DNA from: Planctomycetota bacterium
Lineage (GTDB): Bacteria > Planctomycetota > UBA1135 > GCA-002686595
DNA length: 59,927 nucleotides
Direction: 5' to 3'
Assembly (NCBI GenBank): GCA_030746555.1
Contig: JASLMK010000050.1
Span: forward strand, 1 to 59,927
Shown here: positions 19,563 to 28,735 of the stretch, one piece after another
Layout: every line of letters begins with the position of its first letter
Numbering within the stretch: the first letter of the stretch is position 1
Program-made: the position numbers and the translations under genes
The notes under the pieces: model-generated
What the model saw: the letters and a program-made list of their open reading frames with translations, nothing else
Told to the model about the DNA's origin: nothing
The model's database searches: none

Positions 19563-21781
19563 GACATCACCTCCTCGGTTTTCGTGGTTCGCTCTGGGTC
19601 GGGAGCCGCCGCGGCCAGCCCCAGGCGCGCCAACTCCTCGACGCAAGCCAGGGCCACAGCCCTCTTGTCAGATGGGATCCGCTCGACGATCTCCTCGGGC
19701 GTGCGCTCTCCGTCACAGCGCCCCAACAAGTCGGCCGCGCCCGGGGAGAGGCAGTGCAGCTCGCCGGAGCGCACGCTGTAGACCAGGCGCGAGGGGAAGG
19801 GAGCGATGGGAGCGAGCTCGGCGTCGAGCCGCTCGCGATCGGCATCCTCGATCAAGTCCGACTGGTAGCGCGGCCTGAGGGTCTGCGAGTCGATCGAGGT
19901 CAAGAGCTCGTCGATCGCCGCCCTGTCGAACCGCAGCTCGCGCTCGAGGGTGTGCGCCGCGCGCAGAGGGCGCTCCGCGGGCTGGGGCGCGGCGCAGAGC
20001 ACGTTCTCGAGCAGCGCCTCCCAGGAACCGAAGTGCGTCAGGTAGAGGAAGTAGTGACTCTTCAGCTCGTGGTAGAGCATGTTCGTGTTCTGGAACACGG
20101 GGAAGTGCGAGCGCAGCGTGCGCGTGAACTCCAAGTACAGGTCCCGCGCCTCCCGGCGCGACATCCCACTGGTGGCCCGGAAGTCGTAGTAGACCTGCAG
20201 GTCCGCCGTCGGATCGGGGAAGACCTCGACGATGTCGAACTCCTCCCTGCGCTTGTAGACCTCCGACGACTCGTCGAGGTAGAAGACGCGTGCGCTCACC
20301 TCCTGGATGATGTCGCGGTGGCGCAGGATGGTCGCCAGGGTCTCGCGGGCCTCCTCGAGGGTCTCGGTGGGAAACCCGATCATCACGTAGAGGGTGATGG
20401 AGATGCCCGCGTCGTGGACGCGCTGCATGAGCTCCAGGCTCGCCTGGGGATCGATCCCCTTGCACATCCTGTCCAAGACGCGCTGCGACGAGCTCTCGTA
20501 GCCGAAGGCGATGCGCTTGCAGCCCGAGGCCGCCAGGTCGTCGCAGACCTGCTGGTCGAACACGTCGTGCTCCAAGCGCGCGTCGCACCACCAGTCGATA
20601 TCGAGGCCCGCCTCGATGATCTTGCGCGGCAGGGCGCGGGCCATGTTGGGCGGCAGATCCTCGATGGCCAAGTAGAAGTGCTTGGTGCCGTACTTTTCCG
20701 AGAGCTTCCTGAGATCGTCGACCGTCTGGTCGATCCCGCGCCCGCGGTATCCCGGCCCGATGACCGTGTGCAGGGTGCAGAACACGCACTTGCCCCAGTA
20801 GCAGCCGCGCGTGCAGGCGAGGGGCAGGACGAGCTCGGGAGAGAGGTACTTCTCCAGCGGGAGACCGTCGAAGTCGGGCGTGGGCAGTTGCTGGATGTCG
20901 AGCGGCGACGCCTCGGGCTCGACGATCACCTCGCCGCAGGGGCTCTGGTGGATGACGTTCTCGATCCCCGCGACGCCGCGGCCCTCGCTCACGGCACGGC
21001 AGATCTCCAGCAACGGCCGCTCGCCCTCCAGCATCACCATGCTGTCGATCAGATCCCAAGTATCGGGGCATCGCGAGAGCTTCTTGCCGACGTACGCCAA
21101 CAGGCCGCCTCCGATGGTGATGTGGCAGTCGGGCTTCCACTCCTTGATCTGGTGCGCGAGGGTGAGGGCCGGGATCGCCTGCGCGCCGAAGGTGACCGAT
21201 ATGCCGACGAGGTCGGGATCGAGAGCGCGCAGCCTGGGGAGGGTGAGCTCGCGGAAGTACTCGACGTAGGGGTTCTCGGCCTCGTCGGCGACGGCGGCCA
21301 CGATCTCCGCCGAGCTCTCGATGCGGTGGCGCATCACGAAGTTGTGGGCGGTCAGGCGCGTCGGCCAGTACTCCGCCGAGAGGATCCGCAGGGCCCGCTC
21401 GATGGTGCGCCCGGCCCACAGGTAGCGCTCGTGGTCGTAGAAGAGCTCGGGCGTGCGCAGCACCTCCTTCGCCTCCTCGACGCGCGCGGCGACCTCGGCG
21501 CCGACGAGCTCGATCTCCGTCAGCACCTGGTAGCGCTCCATCTGCGAGAAACCCAGGCCCCCGGCGCCGTCCAGCGCCGCCACACCCGCACCGGCGTCGA
21601 TGCGCGCCAGGGAGCGGTTCACGCGCTCCGCGGTCAGGAAGTAGTCGTAGGCCTCGATGTTCGCGTCGACCTGCGTCACCTCCCCCACGTCGTTTGCCCG
21701 CAGGTAGGCGGCCAGGGACGGCAGGCTGAGGTAGGGCTGGGTGAAGTGCCCCTGGGGCGGAAAGACGAGGGCGACCTTCAT
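19559..21781 (-). CDS. B12-binding radical SAM enzyme with C-terminal PqqD-like (RRE) domain
   Basis: 740 residues. N-terminal Rossmann-like cobalamin-binding region (1-240; MKVALVFPPQ, DLVGISVTFGA, ITIGGG) with an insertion of about 110 residues. The radical SAM domain starts near 315: ACTRGCYWGKCVFC gives a cluster motif C327-x4-C332-x2-C335, one residue longer than canonical CX3CX2C. Residues 661-728 (LVYSVRSGELHCLSPGAADLL, DGERTPEEIVERI) resemble PqqD, the winged-helix RiPP recognition element. ATG 21781 overlaps the stop of the upstream lipoprotein gene (ATGA), and its own stop overlaps the peptide gene. Inference: it methylates or otherwise modifies the neighbouring peptide. Confidence 0.85.
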   Translation of the reverse strand: MKVALVFPPQGHFTQPYLSLPSLAAYLRANDVGEVTQVDANIEAYDYFLTAERVNRSLARIDAGAGVAALDGAGGLGFSQMERYQVLTEIELVGAEVAARVEEAKEVLRTPELFYDHERYLWAGRTIERALRILSAEYWPTRLTAHNFVMRHRIESSAEIVAAVADEAENPYVEYFRELTLPRLRALDPDLVGISVTFGAQAIPALTLAHQIKEWKPDCHITIGGGLLAYVGKKLSRCPDTWDLIDSMVMLEGERPLLEICRAVSEGRGVAGIENVIHQSPCGEVIVEPEASPLDIQQLPTPDFDGLPLEKYLSPELVLPLACTRGCYWGKCVFCTLHTVIGPGYRGRGIDQTVDDLRKLSEKYGTKHFYLAIEDLPPNMARALPRKIIEAGLDIDWWCDARLEHDVFDQQVCDDLAASGCKRIAFGYESSSQRVLDRMCKGIDPQASLELMQRVHDAGISITLYVMIGFPTETLEEARETLATILRHRDIIQEVSARVFYLDESSEVYKRREEFDIVEVFPDPTADLQVYYDFRATSGMSRREARDLYLEFTRTLRSHFPVFQNTNMLYHELKSHYFLYLTHFGSWEALLENVLCAAPQPAERPLRAAHTLERELRFDRAAIDELLTSIDSQTLRPRYQSDLIEDADRERLDAELAPIAPFPSRLVYSVRSGELHCLSPGAADLLGRCDGERTPEEIVERIPSDKRAVALACVEELARLGLAAAAPDPERTTKTEEVMS

Positions 21782-23517
21782 CGTGTCGGTTTCTCGGGTT
21801 GCTCGATGGTCAGGAGCTGATCGCAGGCGACGCCTTCGATGACCTGGAGCAGGCCGTCGGGCCACCGCACCTCCACGCTGACGGGCGCGTCCCCCGCGCC
21901 GAGTCCGAAGTGAAGGCGCGGGTCGTGGGAGGAGTAGAGGCCCGCGACGGTGCGCATCTCGCGGGTCCAGCTGCGCTCCCCGGCGCTCACGCGGACGCGG
22001 GCACCCAAGGCCGCCGTATTGGCTCCCCGGCCCTCCAGGCGCACGGCGAGCCAGCGTCCTCGCCGCGGGCTTTGGTTCTCCAGCAGGCGCGGGGCGTGGT
22101 CGAGGTCGACGATCAGCACGTCCATGTCGCCGTCGTCGTCGGCATCGGCCAGGGCCACGCCGCGCGCCGAGCGCAAGGGCGCCAGTCCCGGCCCGGCCTC
22201 GGCCGTCACGTCCCTGTAGCGCGGTCGTTTCCCGTCCTCGGTGATCGCCTCGAAGAGCTGTGTCGCTTGCGCCCAGGCGTGCAGGCCCAACTCCTCGGCG
22301 TTGGGCATCACGTGGCCGTTGGCGACGACAAGGTCCAGGTCGCCGTCGCACTCCGCGTCGAAGAAGCCCCCGCCCCAGCCGAGCTTGTCGAAGCTCGGCG
22401 CCGCCAGGCCGAACTCCGCGGCTCGGTCGCGGAAGAACCCGCGTCCGTCATTGATGTGCAGGGAGTTCGGCTCCATGTCGAAGTTCGTCCGCAGGACGTC
22501 TTGGTCGCCGTCCCCGTCGACGTCGGCGACGAACAGCCCCATGGCGGCGGTCGGGGCGCCCTCGGCCCCGAAGGCGAAGCCGCGCTCGACGCCCTCCTCG
22601 GTGAAGGTCCCCTGGCCCTGGTTCACGAACAAGTTGGTCGGTTGCAGGTCGTTGGCGACGAGCAGGTCGGCGTCGCCGTCATCGTCGACGTCGCTGAAGA
22701 CCGCTGCGTAGGAGCACAGGTCCTTCTCCAGCACGAGACCGGCCTCGGCCGTCGCCTCGGTGAAGTGCCCGCGCCCGTCGCCGCGGTAGAAGACGTCGGG
22801 AGCGCCCTTGTTGAACCCCTTCCCGTTCTCCTCTTCGGGGCCGTAGCCGACCTCGACGCCGGCGATCATCTGGCGGCGGCCGCCGTCGGGCGGGTTCTCG
22901 GGATCGAAGACGACGTAGTTGGCCACGTACAGGTCGAGGTTGCCGTCGCCGTCGGCGTCGGCGAAGCTCGCCCCCGCGCCCCACAGCTCGCAGCCCAAAC
23001 CCGCCGCGGCCGTGCCGTCGGTGAAGACGCCGCCCTCGTTCACCAGGAGCACGTCGGGACCGAAGCAGGCCAGGTACAGGTCGGGGTCGCCGTCGCCGTC
23101 GACGTCGCCCACGGAGACGGCGTTGACCCAGGAGGAGAGAGCCGCACCGCTCTCCTGGGAGACATCGGCAAAAGTGAGGTCCCCGTCGTTGCGGTAGAGG
23201 CGGCTCGTGGCGTCTCGCAGCACCTCCAGCCGCGCGCCGTCGTCCACGTAGCGCATCCCCGAGCCGTTGCCCACGAACAGGTCGAGGTCCCCGTCCCCGT
23301 CCGCGTCCAACCAAGCCGCCCCGCAGCCGTTGCTCTCTGGGATGTACCAACGACGGGGATCACCGCAGCGGTTGACCACGTCGATCCCCGCCTCGGCGGC
23401 CACGTCCACGAAGAGGAAGCGGGCCTGGGCGGCGCGGGTGTCGCTGCCGCAGGCGGTGAGGCCGGCGAGCGCCAGGAGGACGCCGATCGACGCGCCGTTT
23501 CGCCCCGTCCCCCGCAT
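21778..23517 (-). CDS. ASPIC/UnbV (CRTAC1-like) VCBS repeat lipoprotein
   Basis: 579 residues. Signal peptide with lipobox LTAC (Cys near residue 23). About six VCBS repeats with DxDxDG calcium loops (DADGDGDLDLFVGN, DVDGDGDPDLYLAC, DADGDGNLDLYVAN), then the ASPIC/UnbV C-terminal domain (LGARVRVSAGERSWTREM, LHFGLG, VEVRWPDG). Such proteins are exported and common in Planctomycetota; function is unclear. It is the first gene of a three-gene operon in which each stop overlaps the next start. A promoter-like CTGACG-17-TAGCTT lies directly before the ATG. Confidence 0.88.
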   Translation of the reverse strand: MRGTGRNGASIGVLLALAGLTACGSDTRAAQARFLFVDVAAEAGIDVVNRCGDPRRWYIPESNGCGAAWLDADGDGDLDLFVGNGSGMRYVDDGARLEVLRDATSRLYRNDGDLTFADVSQESGAALSSWVNAVSVGDVDGDGDPDLYLACFGPDVLLVNEGGVFTDGTAAAGLGCELWGAGASFADADGDGNLDLYVANYVVFDPENPPDGGRRQMIAGVEVGYGPEEENGKGFNKGAPDVFYRGDGRGHFTEATAEAGLVLEKDLCSYAAVFSDVDDDGDADLLVANDLQPTNLFVNQGQGTFTEEGVERGFAFGAEGAPTAAMGLFVADVDGDGDQDVLRTNFDMEPNSLHINDGRGFFRDRAAEFGLAAPSFDKLGWGGGFFDAECDGDLDLVVANGHVMPNAEELGLHAWAQATQLFEAITEDGKRPRYRDVTAEAGPGLAPLRSARGVALADADDDGDMDVLIVDLDHAPRLLENQSPRRGRWLAVRLEGRGANTAALGARVRVSAGERSWTREMRTVAGLYSSHDPRLHFGLGAGDAPVSVEVRWPDGLLQVIEGVACDQLLTIEQPEKPTR

Positions 23518-23523
23518 GCCGAG

Positions 23524-23552
23524 AAGCTACTTGCTACGGGAATGCGCGTCAG
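23524..23552 (-). promoter_or_regulatory. promoter of the radical SAM/peptide operon, CTGACG-17-TAGCTT
   Basis: On the minus strand CTGACG (23552-23547), a 17-nt spacer and TAGCTT (23529-23524) are followed by 6 nt and the ATG at 23517, so the transcript is expected to be leaderless or nearly so. Confidence 0.5.
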
Positions 23553-23672
23553 TCGTTTTCCCTCAGTTCCCCCGCCACCGGCCTCTCGGCCACGAGCCCT
23601 GGAGGAGGCGACGTGTCGTGCGGTGTTTCCGTGTCGGTGAAGTGACGGAGTGTGTGCGACACTCTAGGTGTG

Positions 23673-24191
23673 ATGCTTCGCGGATGGACGAGCTTCGGAC
23701 TGGCCGTGCTCCTGTTGGCGTGCGGCGGCAACGTGCCTGGGGGGGACGGCGTCGAGAGCCCCTCGGCCGCCGAGCACGCGCGGGCACAGGCGGCGCGCCG
23801 CGACGCCTTGCGCGACAGGCTCGCGCGCACCCTCGGGAGGAGCTACGACGAGCCCCTGCCGAGAGTGGATTCCCACGAGCGCGCCAAGGGCGCACGTGTC
23901 TACGAGCGGCTCTGCGCCGGCTGCCACGGGCGGTCGGGGCGCGGGGGGACGCGCCTGGCGCGCGCCCTGCCCGTCGAGCCCGGCGATCTCGCCGACCCGG
24001 CGCGCGCCGGGTTCTTCTCCGAGCGGGCCAAGCTCTCGATCGTGGCCGAGGGCAGCCCCGACACGCCCATGACCGGCTGGCAGGAAGGGCTCGAGGAACG
24101 AACGATGATCGCCGTCTTGGACCACATGCGGACGCTCGTTCGGCTCCCCGCGAGATCGCAGGCCGGGAACGAAGCCGAGGAGGAGCGATGA
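23673..24191 (+). CDS. c-type cytochrome lipoprotein
   Basis: 172 residues from the ATG at 23673 (a GTG at 23652 would add seven residues and spoil the signal peptide). Signal peptide with lipobox LLAC. One haem c site CAGCH, and a downstream Met in TPMTGW as likely sixth ligand, as in class I cytochromes. Exported electron carrier. The stop overlaps the start of the Sco gene (ATGA), so the two are coupled; a role in cytochrome oxidase assembly or electron supply is inferred. Confidence 0.85.
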   Translation: MLRGWTSFGLAVLLLACGGNVPGGDGVESPSAAEHARAQAARRDALRDRLARTLGRSYDEPLPRVDSHERAKGARVYERLCAGCHGRSGRGGTRLARALPVEPGDLADPARAGFFSERAKLSIVAEGSPDTPMTGWQEGLEERTMIAVLDHMRTLVRLPARSQAGNEAEEER

Positions 24192-24829
24192 AGCGCGCCC
24201 TGCCGATCGCGCTCGCAGCCTGGATCCTGTCGGCCGCCGGGGCCTGCGGCGGCGAGCCGGCCGGCGCCGGCGCCCACGTCGATGCGGACGCCCCCGCCCG
24301 GGCCGGCGCGTTCCGTGGGCGGGAGCTGTTCGACGCGCCTGCGGCACCGGAGTTCACCTTGAGCGACCAGCACGGGCGGAGGTTCCGCCTCGCTGACCAC
24401 CGGGGTTCGGTCGTGCTGCTCTTCTTCGGCTTCGTCCACTGTCCCGACGCCTGCCCGGCGACCCTGTCGAGTTGGGGCAGCGTCCAGCAGTCCCTGGGCG
24501 AGCGGGTCGGGCGGGTGAGCTTCGCGTTCGTCACCGTCGACCCGCAGCGCGACACGCCCGAGCGCCTCGCGCGCCACCTGGCGGTCTTCGGCGAGGGCTT
24601 CCTCGGTCTCTCCGGCACCGAAGCGGAGCTCGCCAAGGTCTTCGACGCCTACTCCGTCCGGCGCGAGCGCGTGCCGATCGACGCCGACGAGGCGGGCATG
24701 GGCTACGTGGTCGACCACACCACGCGCACGCTGTTGATCGACGCGGAGGGGAGGATGCGGGTCGAGCACGACTTTCGCTCCCGCCCCGCCGACATCGCCG
24801 CCGACCTGATCCGGCTGCTCGAGGAGTGA
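24188..24829 (+). CDS. Sco1/SenC family copper protein
   Basis: 213 residues. Lipoprotein-like signal with AGAC. Thioredoxin fold with the copper/redox motif CPDACP (CxxxC) in FFGFVHCPDACPATL and the distal His in VVDHTTRT. Sco proteins deliver copper to the CuA site of cytochrome oxidase on the outer face of the cytoplasmic membrane. Overlaps both neighbours by four bases (ATGA upstream, GTGA downstream). Confidence 0.9.
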   Translation: MKRALPIALAAWILSAAGACGGEPAGAGAHVDADAPARAGAFRGRELFDAPAAPEFTLSDQHGRRFRLADHRGSVVLLFFGFVHCPDACPATLSSWGSVQQSLGERVGRVSFAFVTVDPQRDTPERLARHLAVFGEGFLGLSGTEAELAKVFDAYSVRRERVPIDADEAGMGYVVDHTTRTLLIDAEGRMRVEHDFRSRPADIAADLIRLLEE

Positions 24830-25881
24830 CTGCGCAACAAGAAGCGAGCGGCGAGGGCCGGCCCGCCGTTGACCGAGGCCCCCGGCCGCACCGGGAGCCG
24901 GGAGCTTCGGACCGCGCCGTCTTGATCGGGATCGACGGCGGCGGCAGCGGGACGCGGGCGGCCATCGGCCACGGCGGCGATGCAGTCCTCGGCGTGGGTC
25001 ACGCCGGCGTCTCCAGGTGGGGTGACGTCGGCGAGGAAGAGGCAGCGGTCCAGGTACTCGATGCCGTGGAGGACGCCTGGCGGGCGGCGGGGGAGGCTCC
25101 GCGGGCCGCAGACTCGATCTTCCTGGGGCTCGCCGGGGTCGCGACCGCCGCCGACCACGAGGTCGCCCAGCGCCTGGCGCGGCGCATCGAGCACCGTCGC
25201 AGAGCGAGGATCGCGGTCGGCTCCGATCTTCGCATCGCCCACGCCGGAGCCCTCGCCGACGTCGCTCCGCCGCGGCGGGGCGTGGTCCTGGTCGCCGGCA
25301 CGGGCGCGGCCTGCATCGGGGTCGACGGCACGGGGGCCGCCGCATGCTGCGGAGGCTGGGGCCCCCACCTGGGAGACGATGGGGGCGGCCACTTCCTCGG
25401 GCTGCAGGCCATGCGCGCGGTCATCCGCTCCGGCGACGGGCGGGGACCCACGACGGAGCTGTGCGCGCGGGTCCTCGCCGCCCTGGAGATCGAGGCGCCG
25501 CGGGGGATGCTGCGCTTGGTCGGCCCGGACGGGGACCGCCGCCGCGTCGCCGCCCTGGCCCCCCTGGTGATCGAGCTGGCGGCGAACCGCGATGTCCTCG
25601 CCGCCGAGATCCTCGGGCGCGCCGTGGGCGAGCTGGCCGGACTCGTCGCCCACGCGGTCGCGCGCGTCCAGGCGGCCGACGGCGAGGACGAGGTCCCCTG
25701 GGCGGTGGTCGGAGGCCTCGCAGAGGCGGGCGCACCCCTGCTCAACCCCTTGCGTGAGGAGGTCCGCCGCCGCTGCCCGAGCGCGCGCTGGGCCGTCCCC
25801 GCCCGCACCCCCGTCGGGGGCGCCCTGCTCCTTGCCTCCGAGACGAATCGAGGATCCGACCGGGACGCCACAGGCCGCTGA
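24826..25881 (+). CDS. BadF/BadG/BcrA ATPase family, GlcNAc kinase-like
   Basis: 351 residues, ASKHA fold. Phosphate-1 motif IGIDGGGSGTRAAI, phosphate-2 VLVAGTGAACIGVD, and GGWGPHLGDDGGGHFLG, as in N-acetylglucosamine kinases of the BadF/BadG/BcrA/BcrD family. Likely phosphorylates an amino sugar in the cytoplasm. The start is GTG 24826, overlapping the Sco stop (GTGA); the first 30 residues are unlike the family, so the true start could lie further in. The link to Sco and cytochrome genes looks positional rather than functional. Confidence 0.83.
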   Translation: MTAQQEASGEGRPAVDRGPRPHREPGASDRAVLIGIDGGGSGTRAAIGHGGDAVLGVGHAGVSRWGDVGEEEAAVQVLDAVEDAWRAAGEAPRAADSIFLGLAGVATAADHEVAQRLARRIEHRRRARIAVGSDLRIAHAGALADVAPPRRGVVLVAGTGAACIGVDGTGAAACCGGWGPHLGDDGGGHFLGLQAMRAVIRSGDGRGPTTELCARVLAALEIEAPRGMLRLVGPDGDRRRVAALAPLVIELAANRDVLAAEILGRAVGELAGLVAHAVARVQAADGEDEVPWAVVGGLAEAGAPLLNPLREEVRRRCPSARWAVPARTPVGGALLLASETNRGSDRDATGR

Positions 25882-26114
25882 CCGGTCGGCGACGGACCCC
25901 TCGAACCCGAGACGACCTCCAGCGCGCGCCCCGCCGCGCTTTGCACCTCGAGGGAGGAGGAGTCCCCCTGCAACCGTCACTCGGATTGTGAGCTCGGACA
26001 TCCTCTCTGTCGATCGCGGCCGTACGATCTCGCGGGACGATCCGATCGCTCACCCGCCTCTCGAGCTCCGCCGAAGGCTCGATCCCCAGCGTGAACCCGA
26101 TCCCGTTCCCCAGC

Positions 26115-27515
26115 ATGGCCGACGCACCCACGCGAGTCCGGTTGCTCGCCGCCGACCTCTACTTGCGGCGCGCGCCCCTGCGGATCCCGTTCCACTTCGG
26201 AAACGCCGTCCTGACCGAGCTGGAGCTCGTCTCCCTGCGCGTACAGGTCGATGTCGCCGGCTGCGGAGTGACCCAGGGCGCCTCCGAGTCCGTCCTCGCT
26301 CCCCTGTGGTTCGACAAGGACCCCACCAAGCCCCTCGCGAGGCGGCGCGCCGAGCTGTTGGCCTCGGTGCGGCGGGCGGCGGACGCGATGCGCGAGCAGG
26401 ACGCGGCGTCGTTGGTCGAGCTGCACCGCGAAGCGGCCGGCGCCGTCGCCGAGGGGGCGCGCGCGGCGGGTGCCCACGAGCTCGTCGCGAGCTTCGGCGT
26501 GGCCCTGGTCGAGATGGCCCTGGTGGACGCGCTCTGTCGGGCGCAGGACACGACCCTTCACGTCGCCCTGCGCGAGGACCTGCTCGGCCTGGGCCCGGCC
26601 TTCGCCGCCCACCTGCCGGAGCGCCCCCCCGAGCGCATTGCCGTGCGGCACACCGTCGGCATGGGCGACCCCCTGACCGGCGGCGCCGACGTCACCGACC
26701 CCCTCGACGACGGCCTGCCCCAGACCCTCGAGGAGGTCTTGCGCGAGACCGGCGGGCGCTACTTCAAACTCAAGATCCCCGGAGATCCCGAGGCCGCGGT
26801 GGCGCGCATGGCGCAGGTGGCCGAGGTGCTCGACGCCGCGTCGGTCGACTATCGCCTGACCGTCGACGGCAACGAGCAGTTCGGGGAAGTCGACACGCTG
26901 GCCGCCTTCGTCGCCCTGTCGAAGTCCACGCCGGCTCTCGCGGATGCCTGGGCGAGGACGCTGTGGATCGAGCAGCCCATGGGGCGCGACGAGACCTTCG
27001 ATCCCGCGATCGCCGAGCCCCTGGCGGCGATCGCGGCCGACAAGCCGGTGGTGATCGACGAAGCCGACGCGACCGACGACGCCCTCGAGCGCGCTCTCGA
27101 GCTCGGCTACTCCGGCTCATCGGCCAAGACCTGCAAGGGCATCCTGCGCGTCCTGCGCGCACAGCGCGTCATCGGCGAGTGGAATGCATCGGGGCGGCGG
27201 CCGGCGGTCCTCGCCGGCGAGGACCTGACCTGTGTGCCGCTCCTGGGCCTGCACCAGGACTCCTGCGTAGCCGCCTCCCTCGGCATCGCCCACCTCGAGC
27301 GCAACGGCCACCACTACGTGCGCGGCGCGGCCCATCTGTCCGCGCCCGAACGCACTTGGGCGTTGAAGGCGCTGCCGGCGCTCTACCGCCCACTGGCGGA
27401 CGGCACGCCGGCCCTGCGCATCGAGGGCGGTTCGATCGACGCGACCCAGCTCTGCCGGCACGCCTTCGGCGCGGACTTCACCCCCGACTGGGACGCGCGC
27501 GAGGCGCTGGAATGA
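26115..27515 (+). CDS. enolase superfamily enzyme (mandelate racemase/muconate lactonizing subgroup)
   Basis: 466 residues. Barrel catalytic residues in order: KLK (Lys pair near 219-221), VDGNEQF (D251, N253), WIEQP (E286) and VIDEAD (D315), then SSAKTCKG. These are metal and acid/base ligands of the muconate-lactonizing/epimerase branch. The substrate is not evident; the neighbours (Nramp-fold transporter directly downstream, DapA-like and epimerase genes nearby) suggest catabolism of an organic acid or sugar acid. ATG 26115 is preferred over GTG 26091. The stop overlaps the transporter start (ATGA). Confidence 0.86.
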   Translation: MADAPTRVRLLAADLYLRRAPLRIPFHFGNAVLTELELVSLRVQVDVAGCGVTQGASESVLAPLWFDKDPTKPLARRRAELLASVRRAADAMREQDAASLVELHREAAGAVAEGARAAGAHELVASFGVALVEMALVDALCRAQDTTLHVALREDLLGLGPAFAAHLPERPPERIAVRHTVGMGDPLTGGADVTDPLDDGLPQTLEEVLRETGGRYFKLKIPGDPEAAVARMAQVAEVLDAASVDYRLTVDGNEQFGEVDTLAAFVALSKSTPALADAWARTLWIEQPMGRDETFDPAIAEPLAAIAADKPVVIDEADATDDALERALELGYSGSSAKTCKGILRVLRAQRVIGEWNASGRRPAVLAGEDLTCVPLLGLHQDSCVAASLGIAHLERNGHHYVRGAAHLSAPERTWALKALPALYRPLADGTPALRIEGGSIDATQLCRHAFGADFTPDWDAREALE

Positions 27516-28735
27516 GCGCGGGCTTCCTGCGGCGTGTCGGACCGGCGGTGATCGTCGGGTCGGTCGTGCTCGGCCCCGGAAGCCTCCTGACCGCCTCGCG
27601 GGTCGGCTGCGATTTCGGGTTCGAGCTGCTCTGGGTCGTCGCGGCGGCCGCCGTCCTGATGGCGGCCATGACCACCCTCGCCGCGCACCTGGGCGCCACC
27701 GGGGAGGGAACGCCCTGCGAGGTCCTCGCGCGCCGGGCGGGGCGGCCGGTCGCCGCACTCGTCGGCCTGGTGCTCTTCGGCGTCGTCGCCTGCTTCCAGT
27801 TCAGCAACAACATGGGCGTCCTGGCGGGGCTCGAACCCCTCGGGATCCCCGCCGGCGGCGCGACCGTCGGGACGCTCGTGGCCCTCAACGCCCTCGTCGC
27901 CGCCGCCCTGCTCGGCTTCCGCGAGCTCTACCGCCCCCTGGAGCGGCTGATGAAGCTCCTCGTGGGCCTCATGGCCCTCGCCTTCTTGGGGAACTTCGCC
28001 CTGGCCCGACCGTCGCCCGCCGCCTTCCTCGCCGGGCTCGTGCCCTCGCTCCCCGACGGCGGCCTGCGCGACTCCCTCATGCCGGTCACCGGCATGATCG
28101 GCACGACCTTCTCTGTGGCCGGCGCCTTCTACGCCGCCTACCTCGTGCGCGCCAAGGGTTGGGGGCGCGAGCACGCGCGAGAGCGGACCGTCGATTCCGT
28201 CGTCGGGATCGGCGTCCTCGGCGCCCTCTCGATGGTCGTCCTCGCCACCGCCGCCACGAGCCTGCACGGCCGGATCGCAGGCGACGAGCTCACGACAGCG
28301 GCGGACGTGGCGCGCATGCTCGAGCCGCTGTTCGGTGCCGGGGCCGTGTTTCTGTTCTCGCTCGGCCTGCTGGCCGCGGCCTTCAGCTCGTTCCTGGGCA
28401 ACGTCTTGATCGGCGGCACGGTGCTCGCCGATGGCCTGGGCCTGGGAGGCGAGGTCGACGGGGTCTGGACCCGGCGCTTCACGATCGTCGCCCTGGTGAT
28501 CGGGATGGGCGTGGCGCTCCTCGTCCAGCGCACGGGGCAATCGCCGGTGCGCCTGGTGCTCTTCGCCCAGGCCCTGACCGTCCTCGGCAATCCGCTCCTG
28601 GCCGGGGTCCTCTTGTGGCTCGCCCACAGCGGACCGCGCGAGGCGCGTCCGCCCGTGTGGACGCGCGCCCTGGCGTGGGTCGGCTTCGCCCTGGTCGCCG
28701 CCCTCGCCGCCCGGACGGCGGCACGCCTACTCTGA
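27512..28735 (+). CDS. Nramp-fold transporter lacking the metal-binding motifs
   Basis: 407 residues, about 11 membrane segments. The N-terminus aligns with MntH, but the TM1 metal motif DPGN is GPGS (residues 21-24; Asp to Gly, Asn to Ser), and the TM6 MPH motif is replaced in GTTFSVAGAF near residue 200. Without these ligands Mn or Fe transport is unlikely; the translational overlap with the enolase-superfamily gene suggests an organic substrate for that enzyme, or an atypical ion. Its stop overlaps the convergent next gene by 9 bp. Confidence 0.82.
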   Translation: MSAGFLRRVGPAVIVGSVVLGPGSLLTASRVGCDFGFELLWVVAAAAVLMAAMTTLAAHLGATGEGTPCEVLARRAGRPVAALVGLVLFGVVACFQFSNNMGVLAGLEPLGIPAGGATVGTLVALNALVAAALLGFRELYRPLERLMKLLVGLMALAFLGNFALARPSPAAFLAGLVPSLPDGGLRDSLMPVTGMIGTTFSVAGAFYAAYLVRAKGWGREHARERTVDSVVGIGVLGALSMVVLATAATSLHGRIAGDELTTAADVARMLEPLFGAGAVFLFSLGLLAAAFSSFLGNVLIGGTVLADGLGLGGEVDGVWTRRFTIVALVIGMGVALLVQRTGQSPVRLVLFAQALTVLGNPLLAGVLLWLAHSGPREARPPVWTRALAWVGFALVAALAARTAARLL

